14,584 nucleotides of DNA from JAXDLW01 sp050998755 (lineage in GTDB: Bacteria > Chloroflexota > Dormibacteria > DASZGP01). Below, one piece after another: positions 1 through 6,863 of the stretch. Position 1 is the stretch's first letter, and the number at the start of each line of letters is the position of its first letter. Under the pieces are notes generated by a model, which had not been told where the DNA came from, ran no database searches, and saw only the letters and a program-made list of their open reading frames with translations. The DNA lies in the NCBI GenBank assembly GCA_050998755.1, contig JBPCPW010000079.1, forward strand, positions 1 to 14,584, written 5' to 3'. The position numbers were made by a program, and so were the translations under genes.

Positions 1-90
1 GCGCCGCACCTGGTCGCGCTTGTACGCGCTGGCGCGACCTTCGTGGACGGTGTCAAATTGGAGCGCGAGGACACGAGGGACGTCGCGTGA
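1..90 (+). CDS. C-terminal tail of an unidentified protein (5' end outside the window)
   Basis: Frame 1 is open from the first base to a TGA at 88-90 and gives 29 residues ending in LEREDTRDVA. Third codon positions are mostly G or C, as in the confident genes here, which supports real coding. The piece is too short to assign to a family. It runs towards the minus-strand gene that ends at position 100, leaving only 9 bases between the convergent stops, and no terminator hairpin is visible in that gap. It could also be a chance open frame, since GC-rich DNA has few stops. Confidence 0.45.
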   Translation, partial: APHLVALVRAGATFVDGVKLEREDTRDVA

Positions 91-99
91 CCAGCTCCC

Positions 100-666
100 T
101 TAATCCACAACTCTTGACAATTTCCCCGCGGCCGCTGCACTCTGGATGTCCGCCATAGACGCGTTGGTGACGTCATCGTGCAACAGGGAGCCGTATACGC
201 CCGGACTCACCAGGATCGGCTGCCCGAAGTCGAGCATGATCGCCCAGTCGACACCAACACCAGCAAGGACCGGGCCCGGGGTTTGGTTTGCTCGCTGCAC
301 CTCGCGACAACCCACATCGTCCATCTTAGACGGCTGTGCGTTATCGATATAGAGGCTGTATGAGGTTCCTGGCGACGAATTATCCCCCGACGGTTGGAAC
401 GTATAGATCGATGGCGGCGCGGGCGGCTGGGGCGGAACCGGGATCTGATCGGCAGGTGGAGGAGGCGCCGGCGGAAGCAGGGCCGGGGGATCCGGGGGGC
501 CGTCGACGCATGCGAGGCTGAAGCACATCGCGTTCGGCAAGGATGGAGCGGAGCCCGACGAGACAGTTTGGCCTGAGGCCGCACTCGCGTTCATGACTCC
601 CAAGAACGTCAAAATCAGGGCCGCGGGCACGGCCAACGCCCGGTGGCGTGTCCACTCGGCCGACAC
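100..666 (-). CDS. Secreted proline-rich protein of unknown function
   Basis: I do not recognise the family. The chosen GTG start at 664-666 gives 188 residues with a short basic N-terminus (WTRHR), a hydrophobic core (ALAVPAALILTFLGV) and a likely signal peptidase site after NASA. Residues about 50-90 are very rich in proline (PPDPPALLPPAPPPP) and probably form an extended linker. A C-terminal region of about 95 residues follows, with no recognised motif. Three cysteines are visible, two just before the proline stretch and one in the C-terminal region, so a disulfide is possible. The frame stays open upstream to an ATG at 736-738, but that start would overlap the preceding lipoprotein gene by 58 nt and bury the signal peptide. 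The GTG lies 14 nt after that gene's stop, so the two are probably co-transcribed. Its ribosome site is weak. Confidence 0.6.
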   Translation of the reverse strand: MSAEWTRHRALAVPAALILTFLGVMNASAASGQTVSSGSAPSLPNAMCFSLACVDGPPDPPALLPPAPPPPADQIPVPPQPPAPPSIYTFQPSGDNSSPGTSYSLYIDNAQPSKMDDVGCREVQRANQTPGPVLAGVGVDWAIMLDFGQPILVSPGVYGSLLHDDVTNASMADIQSAAAAGKLSRVVD

Positions 667-680
667 GTCGCCCGCGTTCT

Positions 681-1211
681 CTAGCACTTGGTCTGCAACG
701 CTCCGCCGCTGACCGACGTCGCACCTCCGGTCGCACATCCCGTCAGGCTCGCCGAGAACCCGCGGCTGGACGTGCTGTTGGCGTTGCCCGTCCCGCTCAC
801 CGCCCAGGCTCCGGTGGCATCCCCCTGCGCGCTGACCGCGACACCATTGGAGCTGGTGCTGGTGGCGGGGCCGCTCACAGTGACCGCCCAGGGCGCTGAT
901 GCTCCGTTGCCGCCCGCACCATAGCTACTTCCTGATGCCGACCCTTGTGGTGCGACGGCGATGTAGCCGCTGCCGACGTTGCCGGCGGTGCTCAGACCGA
1001 TGAGGCTGCCGGACGCCGTGCCATTGTTCTCGCTGATCGCCGCACCCCCTTGGCCGGATCTCGAGGTCCCGTCTCCCTTGCCGCTGCCGACAGAGGCGGA
1101 CAGCAGCGTCCCCCCCGTGGTCGGCTCGCCTTCGGTTGATATGTCGTAGGTGTTCGAGCCCGTCGTGGTGTCGTTGTACTCGCAGCCGCTGAACGCGAGC
1201 CCTCCGAGCAC
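681..1211 (-). CDS. Gly/Ser/Ala-rich repeat lipoprotein (signal peptide apparently frameshifted)
   Basis: The intact frame from GTG at 1209-1211 starts VLGGLAFSGC, so Cys10 (1182-1184) sits in a lipobox-like sequence but with almost no signal peptide before it. In the same frame the codons upstream read SRIKIAPLCLL, a good n-region and hydrophobic core, yet contain no ATG, GTG or TTG back to a stop. An ATG at 1264-1266 with an AGAGGG ribosome site is one frame off, so the true protein probably starts there and a one-base shift breaks it (see the separate entry). The mature part is low in complexity, rich in Gly, Ser, Ala and Thr, and ends with two tandem 28-residue repeats. Function is unknown; an extracellular, membrane-tethered beta-rich structure is plausible. 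The secreted gene ending at position 100 follows after 14 nt. Confidence 0.6.
   Translation of the reverse strand: MLGGLAFSGCEYNDTTTGSNTYDISTEGEPTTGGTLLSASVGSGKGDGTSRSGQGGAAISENNGTASGSLIGLSTAGNVGSGYIAVAPQGSASGSSYGAGGNGASAPWAVTVSGPATSTSSNGVAVSAQGDATGAWAVSGTGNANSTSSRGFSASLTGCATGGATSVSGGALQTKC
723..890 (-). repeat. Two tandem 28-residue repeats inside the lipoprotein gene
   Basis: Counting from the GTG start, residues 108-135 and 136-163 align without gaps, with 16 of 28 positions identical. The shared pattern is WAV...G.A.STSS.G...S..G.ATG. A weaker copy beginning IAVAPQGSASGSS lies just before, around residues 84-107. Regular repeats of small residues with spaced hydrophobics suggest stacked beta-strands; the fold is inferred. 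Confidence 0.7.
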
Positions 1212-1263
1212 AAGGAGGCACAGTGGCGCTATCTTGATGCGCGAAAACCAAAGTCGTGATCGA

Positions 1264-1277
1264 CATTTGAACCCTCT
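1264..1277 (-). promoter_or_regulatory. Ribosome binding site and ATG, probable original start of the repeat lipoprotein
   Basis: On the minus strand AGAGGG (1272-1277) lies 5 nt before an ATG (1264-1266). This is the best start signal upstream of the lipoprotein, but its frame differs from the lipoprotein frame by one base. Removing one base from the run of four A (plus strand 1244-1247) would join them into MSITTLVSRIKIAPLCLLVL followed by GGLAFSGC, a textbook lipoprotein signal peptide. Confidence 0.55.
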
Positions 1278-1714
1278 TCGCTCCCGCTGTCAGCCGGATG
1301 TGGAGCAAAATCCGAGCTGACGGGTCCGCGACATCTACGTCGCGGTCAACATCCCCGCGCTAGTAAGAACGACGAGGGCAGCCGTTTCTTGCGGGGTTTT
1401 CAAGGCACGATGCGTGGCGTCATCGCACCGGCACTGCTCGGCGACGGCCGCGCCGACCGACTCGATCGCCGCGGCGAACCTGCGAGGGACCATGAGCGCG
1501 CGAAGTCGGAGCGAGAAGTGGGACTTGGGCGGCGCAACAGACTACGGTCGTGGCGCGTTGCCGCGGAGAGGACCGCCGTCCGCGACGAGTGTGTTTACGC
1601 CCATGGTGGTCGGCAACCTCGCTCTCGCCGTGCCCCTCGGTCGAGAGGACGCGCACTTGAGAAGGCGCTATAAGACTGAATCCACCTCCCTTAACCCGGT
1701 TTTCTGTTCCTTTG
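1267..1714. other. Gene-poor stretch between two small lipoprotein genes
   Basis: Open frames exist on both strands, but all give Arg- and Ser-rich translations without domain-like patterning, and none has a convincing start. The only structured element seen is the inverted repeat at 1326-1345. The promoter of the repeat lipoprotein gene should lie in the 1280-1400 part. It could also hold a decayed gene, but no recognisable remnant was found. Confidence 0.5.
1326..1345. promoter_or_regulatory. Perfect 7-bp inverted repeat upstream of the repeat lipoprotein, possible operator
   Basis: CCGCGAC (1326-1332) and GTCGCGG (1339-1345) are exact reverse complements separated by ATCTAC. The repeat lies about 60 bp upstream of the ATG at 1266 on the minus strand and partly overlaps a TTGACC that resembles a -35 box, although no good -10 box follows at the right distance. 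It could be a repressor site or a short hairpin in the leader; chance is also possible in GC-rich DNA. Confidence 0.3.
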
Positions 1715-1993
1715 CTACTCAAGGGCCAGGTTGACCAGGACGTCCCGGGGCGCCGCCCCGTATAGGGTCGCCCAGGGCGCGTTGCTGGGGATCCCGCGGG
1801 CACCTCTGACGGCGCCAGGCGTCGCTTCAGCGATTGGCGTGGGGCTACGTTTTTCCGGTGGGGCAACGTCCGACGGCGTCAGATTCGGAATTGGCGCCGG
1901 CGACGGTGCAGGGGCGTGGCGGCTGGCACCCGGCCCGCAGGCGACCAGGGCAACAAGAAGGATCGGCGCCACCCACGAAGACCGACGGGTCAT
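1715..1993 (-). CDS. Small proline-rich lipoprotein of unknown function
   Basis: The ATG at 1991-1993 starts a 92-residue protein. It has a basic N-terminus (MTRRS), a hydrophobic stretch (WVAPILLVALVAC) and a good lipobox, LVAC, with the acylated Cys at residue 19. A stretch rich in Pro and Ala follows (residues about 25-60), then a short C-terminal part ending in VLVNLALE. It is predicted to be exported and anchored to the outer face of the membrane. Nothing in the mature part points to a family, and it may be only a spacer with a short recognition end. The ribosome site is weak (CGGA close to the ATG). It stands apart from its neighbours, with nearly 190 nt to the ceramidase-like gene upstream and about 450 nt to the repeat lipoprotein downstream. 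Confidence 0.55.
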   Translation of the reverse strand: MTRRSSWVAPILLVALVACGPGASRHAPAPSPAPIPNLTPSDVAPPEKRSPTPIAEATPGAVRGARGIPSNAPWATLYGAAPRDVLVNLALE

Positions 1994-2107
1994 TTCCGAG
2001 CAGTCTGACCGGTCGAGGCCAGCGCTTGGCGCCCCGGGCTCAGCTCTGTGTAGTGCATGCGGACGAATCTGAGCGAATACGTGTCCCCTCCCTTTGAGCT
2101 TTGAACT

Positions 2108-2154
2108 CCCAAAGTTTGGGTCCGTCCCCTTACACCTGGCTACCTCCCAGGTGT
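2108..2154 (-). terminator. Two inverted repeats downstream of the ceramidase-like gene, weak terminator candidate
   Basis: ACACCTGG (2132-2139) pairs perfectly with CCAGGTGT (2147-2154) around a 7-nt loop, starting about 25 nt after the stop of the minus-strand gene above. A second, smaller palindrome, CCCAAAGTTTGGG (2108-2120), follows. Neither is followed by a clear run of U on the minus strand, so intrinsic termination would be weak. The rest of 1994-2179 holds nothing recognisable apart from the leader of the small lipoprotein. Confidence 0.35.
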
Positions 2155-2179
2155 CGCTACATCTCGAAAGCCGTTCACC

Positions 2180-3910
2180 CTAACCCTCGCCCGGGTCGGC
2201 GCGCCCGCTGGCCCGCGCCACGGACCCGGCCGCCGCGATCACCAGCAGAATCAGCAGCGCCAAGACCCCGACGAACGGGTTCGCGGCACTGGTCAGCGGG
2301 AGCGACGACCGATCGGAGTCCCCAAGGGTCGGCTGTGGGGAGGCACTGGTGCTTGCCCCGGCGACACCACAGTTCGGGACCGGGCCAGACATGTCGCGGA
2401 AGGGCGGCGCCGGGCTGTTGTTCTCAGGCGGCGGTTGTATCGGCTGCACCTGGGTGTAATCCGGCCCGGTGGCGAACCCCAGGGTCCGCGCGTTGGCCAG
2501 TTGCTTGTTGATGACATCGTTGCCGATGACCGGGTTCAGCGAGAACAGGCCCTCATCTGATCCATATTGCACCGCCACCCCGTACTCGTCGGCCGTCGGC
2601 GTGTAGCCGATCTGGTCGTTGGCCAGGCTGAGCGCCAAGACGTGGCGGTTTTCGCCGCAGACCGCCGCCGCCAGCACCCGCGACTGCAGTTCGGTGGAGA
2701 TCTCCGGGTAGGCCTCGGCCGGCGCCCCCCCGATGAACAGATCGCCAACTCGGAGCGCGTTCAGGTCAGTGCCGATCACCGCCGGCCCGATCAGGTACGG
2801 CGGTGCCAGGCTGCGCATGGTCCCGCAGACCCCCGTCATCGGGTAGCAGAACTTGGTGTCCAGGAGTACCGGCCCCACCGGGTCGGTGATGGGTTCGAGG
2901 AACTGCACCCCTGCCCCACTCACGGTGCCGTCGACCACCGGCCGCGCGCGCGCCAGCGCGGCATCGACCTTGCCCACCACCAGGCGGCCGAACGTGGCCA
3001 GGTACGTCTGCCACGGCGTCCCCTTGGGCTGGTCCGGGAAGTTTGGCCAGGTGCGGCCGACCGCCCCCGGGACGACGATGGTGGTGCCCCTCCCCCACCG
3101 CGCATCCAGCTGGTATGCCACCTCGCCCGGCCAGTCCGGCGAGATGGTGTCGACGAGCTGTCCGAGGACCGTCCCGTGGTCGCCGTAGTTGACCAGGGTG
3201 GCAATGACGTTGCCGGAATTGTCGCGGGCCTGTAGAACCCGGAGAAGGCGATCGATGGGGTACGTCGCAGGGTCACCGCGCACCTCCTGCAAGGTGTCCT
3301 GGTATTGGCGGGCGTCGACCATCCCGACCGAAAGCCTGGCCTTTTGGCGGTTCGTGAGCGCGGTCTCGATGCTCTGGATTGCCCCGTCGCGGACAACCTG
3401 CAGGTACGCCTCGTTGTTGGCGTCCTGTCCCCCACCCCAGACGCCGACGCTGTCCGGGGAGTTATGCGTGTGCGTCGCCGCGATGATGACGTGCTCAACG
3501 TCCAGGCCGGTGTCGGTCATCACCTTCTTTCGTATGCCGGCCGTACCGAAGTAGCCGGGGTCGGTGATGGGGTCTTCCTTGTAGGCGATGAAATATCCCT
3601 GGCTGTCGAGGACAGTGAGGACCACCGTGTGGGCCATCAAGCCGTCTGCGGCCGACACCGCGATCGACCGCGCCATGAAGCGGCGCCCCGCCTGCACCTT
3701 CGACGCCGTGTGGATCCCGTACGCGGCCGCATGCACCGGCCAGGCCCTGGGCGTGATGTCGATCGCCGCGGTTCCCACCAGGAAGGTCGCCGGAACGGGG
3801 GTCGTGGCGCTGACCGGCGCGGGGAGCAGGCCGAACACGCCCGCCCCCAGCAGGAGCCCGACCGAGGTCCCCCTCCAGCTGCCGTGCTTCCCGCTCCGCG
3901 CTCCCATCAT
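2180..3910 (-). CDS. Secreted neutral/alkaline ceramidase-like hydrolase with a C-terminal membrane anchor
   Basis: The 576 residues match the N-terminal domain pattern of neutral/alkaline non-lysosomal ceramidases, zinc amidases that split ceramide into sphingosine and fatty acid. Visible marks are VGTAAIDITP (45-54), ATHTHNSPDS (145-154) with the paired zinc-ligand histidines, NYGDHGTVLG (241-250), DWPG (259-262), the GGAPAEAYPE region (394-403) and NDQIGYTPTADEY (431-443). The N-terminus has a signal peptide (hydrophobic about 16-30, likely cut after VSA). The C-terminal immunoglobulin-like domain of classical enzymes is not obvious. Instead a Pro/Ser-rich linker (about 490-540) leads to LPLTS (537-541), a hydrophobic segment (546-562) and a short Arg-containing tail, so the enzyme is probably tethered outside the membrane. 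Two ATG codons lie in tandem at the start; the ribosome site is weak. The substrate may be another N-acyl amide, since many bacterial members are uncharacterised. Confidence 0.85.
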   Translation of the reverse strand: MMGARSGKHGSWRGTSVGLLLGAGVFGLLPAPVSATTPVPATFLVGTAAIDITPRAWPVHAAAYGIHTASKVQAGRRFMARSIAVSAADGLMAHTVVLTVLDSQGYFIAYKEDPITDPGYFGTAGIRKKVMTDTGLDVEHVIIAATHTHNSPDSVGVWGGGQDANNEAYLQVVRDGAIQSIETALTNRQKARLSVGMVDARQYQDTLQEVRGDPATYPIDRLLRVLQARDNSGNVIATLVNYGDHGTVLGQLVDTISPDWPGEVAYQLDARWGRGTTIVVPGAVGRTWPNFPDQPKGTPWQTYLATFGRLVVGKVDAALARARPVVDGTVSGAGVQFLEPITDPVGPVLLDTKFCYPMTGVCGTMRSLAPPYLIGPAVIGTDLNALRVGDLFIGGAPAEAYPEISTELQSRVLAAAVCGENRHVLALSLANDQIGYTPTADEYGVAVQYGSDEGLFSLNPVIGNDVINKQLANARTLGFATGPDYTQVQPIQPPPENNSPAPPFRDMSGPVPNCGVAGASTSASPQPTLGDSDRSSLPLTSAANPFVGVLALLILLVIAAAGSVARASGRADPGEG

Positions 3911-4022
3911 CAGGTTACCGAGGTGATGCTAGCTGCTCGTGCCTTGCGCCGAAAGTGATCGCGTGCTGCGCACTCCCGCGTATATCCAGTGAGGGCACGG
4001 AATCCGCCGGGACCTGAACCCT

Positions 4023-4038
4023 GGAGGTCCACCAGATG
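4023..4038 (+). promoter_or_regulatory. Strong ribosome binding site and ATG ahead of the DoxX-like gene, in a different frame
   Basis: GGAGG (4023-4027) lies 8 nt before an ATG (4036-4038), the best plus-strand start signal in the area. Its frame runs through MAASSVTSTRSPRT and later MRRTRIATAAAW, then meets a stop near 4200, while the membrane protein continues in another frame from about 4134. One missing base near 4126-4133 would fuse the two into a single protein with a basic N-terminus ahead of the first membrane helix. Confidence 0.5.
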
Positions 4039-4133
4039 GCTGCTTCATCGGTGACCAGTACCCGCTCCCCCCGCACAGAGCCGGCGCATTCGACGACGGC
4101 CATGCGGCGCACCCGAATCGCCACCGCGGCCGC

Positions 4134-4613
4134 GTGGCACCCTTCGCCGGGCTTACGACGATCAGCGCCGTGCAGGCCTGGGAATGGCTCTTTTCCGGTC
4201 TGACCAAGCTGCAGAACGACCCCTTCATCCGCGGCTTCCTCAGCTTCGTAGGCCACACCCCCGGGCCGTACGGCAAGCTGATGGCCTCGCTGGCTCGCAC
4301 GTTTGGGCCGTTCATGCCCCGCCTGGTCGAGATCACAGAGCTTGGACTGGGCATCAGTCTCGGCCTCGCGGCCGTCCTCGTGCTGGTCCCGAGGTGGCAG
4401 GTACGCCGGATTGCGATCCTGGTCGCGGGCGCCGCGTCGGTCGTCGGCGTCGTGCTTGCTGTGAATATCGCGATCCTCGCCGGGGACAGGGCCCCTTGGA
4501 AGCTGGGCATGGCGCCCTTCACCACGGGGATTCCAGTGGAGGCGCTGCTTGTCGGCATAAGCCTGGCAGGAGTTGCTGAGGCCTATTCCGCCTGGAGGAC
4601 TAGCCGGCCCTGA
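4134..4613 (+). CDS. DoxX-like integral membrane protein (N-terminus apparently frameshifted)
   Basis: This is the only confident plus-strand gene. The 159 residues hold four hydrophobic segments, about 6-24, 67-86, 93-114 and 132-152. The first contains the motif WEWLFSGLTKLQN, typical of the DoxX/DoxD-like membrane family, whose members are linked to quinone or thiol redox processes but mostly lack a defined role. The GTG at 4134 is the only usable start in frame yet has no ribosome site, and the first helix begins almost at once. The strong ribosome site and ATG at 4023-4038 are in another frame, so a one-base indel near 4130 probably hides about 32 N-terminal residues. The gene diverges from the ceramidase-like gene and converges on the S15 hydrolase with 4 nt between stops. 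Confidence 0.65.
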   Translation: MAPFAGLTTISAVQAWEWLFSGLTKLQNDPFIRGFLSFVGHTPGPYGKLMASLARTFGPFMPRLVEITELGLGISLGLAAVLVLVPRWQVRRIAILVAGAASVVGVVLAVNIAILAGDRAPWKLGMAPFTTGIPVEALLVGISLAGVAEAYSAWRTSRP

Positions 4614-4617
4614 CCCG

Positions 4618-6765
4618 TCAGCCGGCGGCCTTGCGCCGGCGGAGGATCGTGGCCGCGAAGGCCCCGACCAATAGGATTGTTGCTCCCGCGAGTGCAGCCT
4701 GCTGGAGGAGCGGAAGCCTGGTGCTCACAGGGGCAGTGCGCGATATAGCCACGTTCCCCGTCCCGGCCCGCTCAACGCCCTGCCCACCGGCAGTCGCCAA
4801 TCCCGCTGCGGACGGCGGCTGGGCGGCACCTGCCACGGCGGCGCGAGGCAACCCTGATCCCGCCGCTCTGACGCCACCGACGACCCCAAGGTAGACCGCC
4901 GAGGGCGTCGCGCCGCCGTAGTAGATGGTGTCGACGCCGCCGGCGGAGTTGGCCAGGGTGGAGGAGTTCGGCCCCTGGTGGGGCAGGTCCCCGGTGCTGA
5001 TGTTCAGGCGCAGGCGATGGCCCGGCTGAAGGACGACCGAGGTCGGGAAGATCTCTATCCGAAGCTCCGTGGGCTTGCCGGGGGTGAGCATGACCTGGGA
5101 GGCCTTGGTGTAAGGATCCCACGGCTCGGTCATCTGACCACCGGAGTAGATCGAGCAGTCCTCGACCTTGGCCCCGCATGGCCGGTTGATCACCGCACCC
5201 AGGGAGGCGACCTGGGAGCCTGCAGTCAGCCTGTCCGAGGTGCCGTCCGGGTGTACGTCGGTCAACGTGGTCACCAGGGTGGTGTCGGGCCTGGTTGAGC
5301 TCACCCAGATGTCAGCCATCATCGGACCCGACAGCGTGTAGTCCTTCTTGAACGGTTGGCCGGTGAAGCTGGCCCCGGCTATCTCGGCCGAGCTGTTGTC
5401 GGCGGAGCACTGGCTGATGTTCACGATACCCGCCGTCCACTGTGCCGCGGACCGCGAGCACTCCCCCGTAATCGACTGCCACGGGATCTGGGCCGAGCCG
5501 GCGGCGCCGACCTTGGAGGTCAGCGAGCCATCGAACAGGGCCTTTGCGCCCGATCCCGAGGAGGTCCCATCAAGGTACGCCGGCTGGTAGCGGGTCCCGG
5601 TCGCCGGGAATGAGGAGTCCGGGGCCCAGGCGCTCCGCCCGATCTGGTAGGTCTCAACAGTGGGAAAGGCGTCGATGCCATTGTTGGCGCCCTTGAGCCA
5701 GTGGTCGAACCAAGCCAGCGAGAGGTTGTTGGTCGAGGGGACCAGCGTGGCCGCCTGGTCCCGAACCGGGTTAGAGCCGTCGTCCGCAGTCAGGTTCGCC
5801 GTCGGCGAGCCGTGGTACCAAGGGCCGAAGAGGAGCTTCTTCTGGCTCACCGGAAGATTGAGCCCACGGTACAGCAACGGCTCACCGCGCTGGAAGAGGT
5901 CGTACTCGCCGCCCACGATGAAGGTCGGGACATGAACGTTCTCGATGCGGTTCAGCGGTGCCACGTCTCGATAGAACGGGCCGTCGTAGGCCTGGTTCGG
6001 GAACGTCTGAGCCTGCGCCGGGAGCAAGCTCTCGTAGCCGCCGAGCGTGGCATCTCCGACCGCTTGCGAGGCGAACTTCGCGACATCCAGCAGGTGCTGC
6101 GACTGGACGTTCAGCGCGATCCCCGGCTGTTGCTGCGCGTCGTCGGCCGGGACGGAGTTCAGGCCGTTGACCAGACCCAACCAGAGCGGGATGAAGCCCG
6201 TGTCGGTGTTCCCCCCGGCGAAGGTCACGTCGCGGTAGGGATCGCTCATCGGAACGATCGGGAAGATGGCTTTGACGGCTTCGGTGCCCGGCTGCTCGAT
6301 CGTCAGGAACTGGTTGATGGCACTGTAGCTCACACCGGCCAGACCGATCTTCCCATTGGAGAACGGCCGCTTCGCCGCCCACCGCACCATGGCGGCGCCG
6401 TCGCGCTGCTCGTCCTGGCCGAACGAGTCCCAGTAGCCCTCACTGGAACCAGTGCCGCGAACGTCGACGACGATCTCCGCGTAGCCATGGGACGGGAAAT
6501 ACGGGTTGTACTCCCCCACTGCGGTGCCACTCTTGCGATACGGCGTCTGGACCATGATCACCGGGCAGGGACAACCGGTCGTGGGGACGTACTCGTCGGT
6601 GTCCAGGCTGACGCCATCAGGCATGGTTACGCGCACATCGGAGGTCTTGTTAAAGGCCGTCACGCGGTCACTCGTGCCTGCTGCCGATGGGGCCGCCTGC
6701 GCCACGGCGCCGAAGAGGCTGAGTGCGGCCAGGCCGCAAAGGACAAGAAGAACTATCCGTCGCAA
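4618..6765 (-). CDS. Exported CocE/NonD-family (peptidase S15, X-Pro dipeptidyl-peptidase-like) serine hydrolase with a C-terminal anchor
   Basis: The 715 residues form an alpha/beta-hydrolase of the S15/CocE group, which cleaves X-Pro peptides, acyl esters or related amides. The catalytic triad is visible: Ser146 in GVSYSA, Asp289 in GGEYDLFQRG and His318 in GPWYHG. PYRKSG (76-81) and DVRGTGSSEG (101-110) are also typical. A PepX_C-like jelly-roll covers about 475-630. The first 24 residues are a signal peptide (cut near AQA). The end holds an Ala/Gly/Pro linker (631-683), a membrane segment (690-708) and RRRK (709-712), which should tether the enzyme outside the cell. The start is TTG at 6763-6765, chosen because GGGAGG (6773-6778) precedes it by 7 nt. 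The substrate cannot be read from sequence. The AAA+ gene lies 98 nt upstream. Confidence 0.9.
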   Translation of the reverse strand: MRRIVLLVLCGLAALSLFGAVAQAAPSAAGTSDRVTAFNKTSDVRVTMPDGVSLDTDEYVPTTGCPCPVIMVQTPYRKSGTAVGEYNPYFPSHGYAEIVVDVRGTGSSEGYWDSFGQDEQRDGAAMVRWAAKRPFSNGKIGLAGVSYSAINQFLTIEQPGTEAVKAIFPIVPMSDPYRDVTFAGGNTDTGFIPLWLGLVNGLNSVPADDAQQQPGIALNVQSQHLLDVAKFASQAVGDATLGGYESLLPAQAQTFPNQAYDGPFYRDVAPLNRIENVHVPTFIVGGEYDLFQRGEPLLYRGLNLPVSQKKLLFGPWYHGSPTANLTADDGSNPVRDQAATLVPSTNNLSLAWFDHWLKGANNGIDAFPTVETYQIGRSAWAPDSSFPATGTRYQPAYLDGTSSGSGAKALFDGSLTSKVGAAGSAQIPWQSITGECSRSAAQWTAGIVNISQCSADNSSAEIAGASFTGQPFKKDYTLSGPMMADIWVSSTRPDTTLVTTLTDVHPDGTSDRLTAGSQVASLGAVINRPCGAKVEDCSIYSGGQMTEPWDPYTKASQVMLTPGKPTELRIEIFPTSVVLQPGHRLRLNISTGDLPHQGPNSSTLANSAGGVDTIYYGGATPSAVYLGVVGGVRAAGSGLPRAAVAGAAQPPSAAGLATAGGQGVERAGTGNVAISRTAPVSTRLPLLQQAALAGATILLVGAFAATILRRRKAAG

Positions 6766-6804
6766 CGCACTACCTCCCTGTTGGTCTGCCCCCCGCAGGC
6801 CTTT

Positions 6805-6835
6805 ACAGAAATATACAACGCGCCTGGGACGCGTT
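6805..6835 (-). terminator. Candidate terminator between the AAA+ ATPase and S15 hydrolase genes
   Basis: On the minus strand AACGCG and CGCGTT (plus-strand positions 6817-6822 and 6830-6835) can form a 6-bp stem with a 7-nt loop, followed by GTATATTTCTGT. The U-tract is imperfect and the stem short, so it may be partial. The TATATT just below could instead serve as a -10 box for the hydrolase gene, but no good -35 box lies 17 nt before it. Confidence 0.35.
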
Positions 6836-6863
6836 CTTGGGCGCGGCGCCGGCGGGAGGGCGC

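Noticed and set aside
1414..1734. Plus-strand open frame of about 106 codons in the gene-poor stretch
   Set aside because: The translation lacks domain-like patterning, the only nearby Shine-Dalgarno-like sequence is 3 nt from an internal ATG, and it runs into the lipoprotein gene on the other strand.
1420..1866. Minus-strand open frame of 148 codons overlapping the small lipoprotein
   Set aside because: The product is dominated by Arg, Ser and Pro, as expected for an off-frame reading of GC-rich DNA, and it covers a frame with a clear signal peptide and lipobox.
2567..3235. Plus-strand open frame of 222 codons inside the ceramidase-like gene
   Set aside because: His/Arg/Asp-rich shadow translation with no start signal, opposite a gene with conserved catalytic motifs.
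3944..3986. TTGCGC and TATATC as a promoter in the divergent region 3911-4035
   Set aside because: The spacing of about 31 nt is far beyond the usual 16-18 nt, so no promoter is called although one should lie nearby.
4621..4640. GCCGGCG/CGCCGGC hairpin as a terminator for the DoxX-like gene
   Set aside because: It lies in the last codons of the S15 gene, has no following U-run, and such GC palindromes are common in GC-rich coding DNA.
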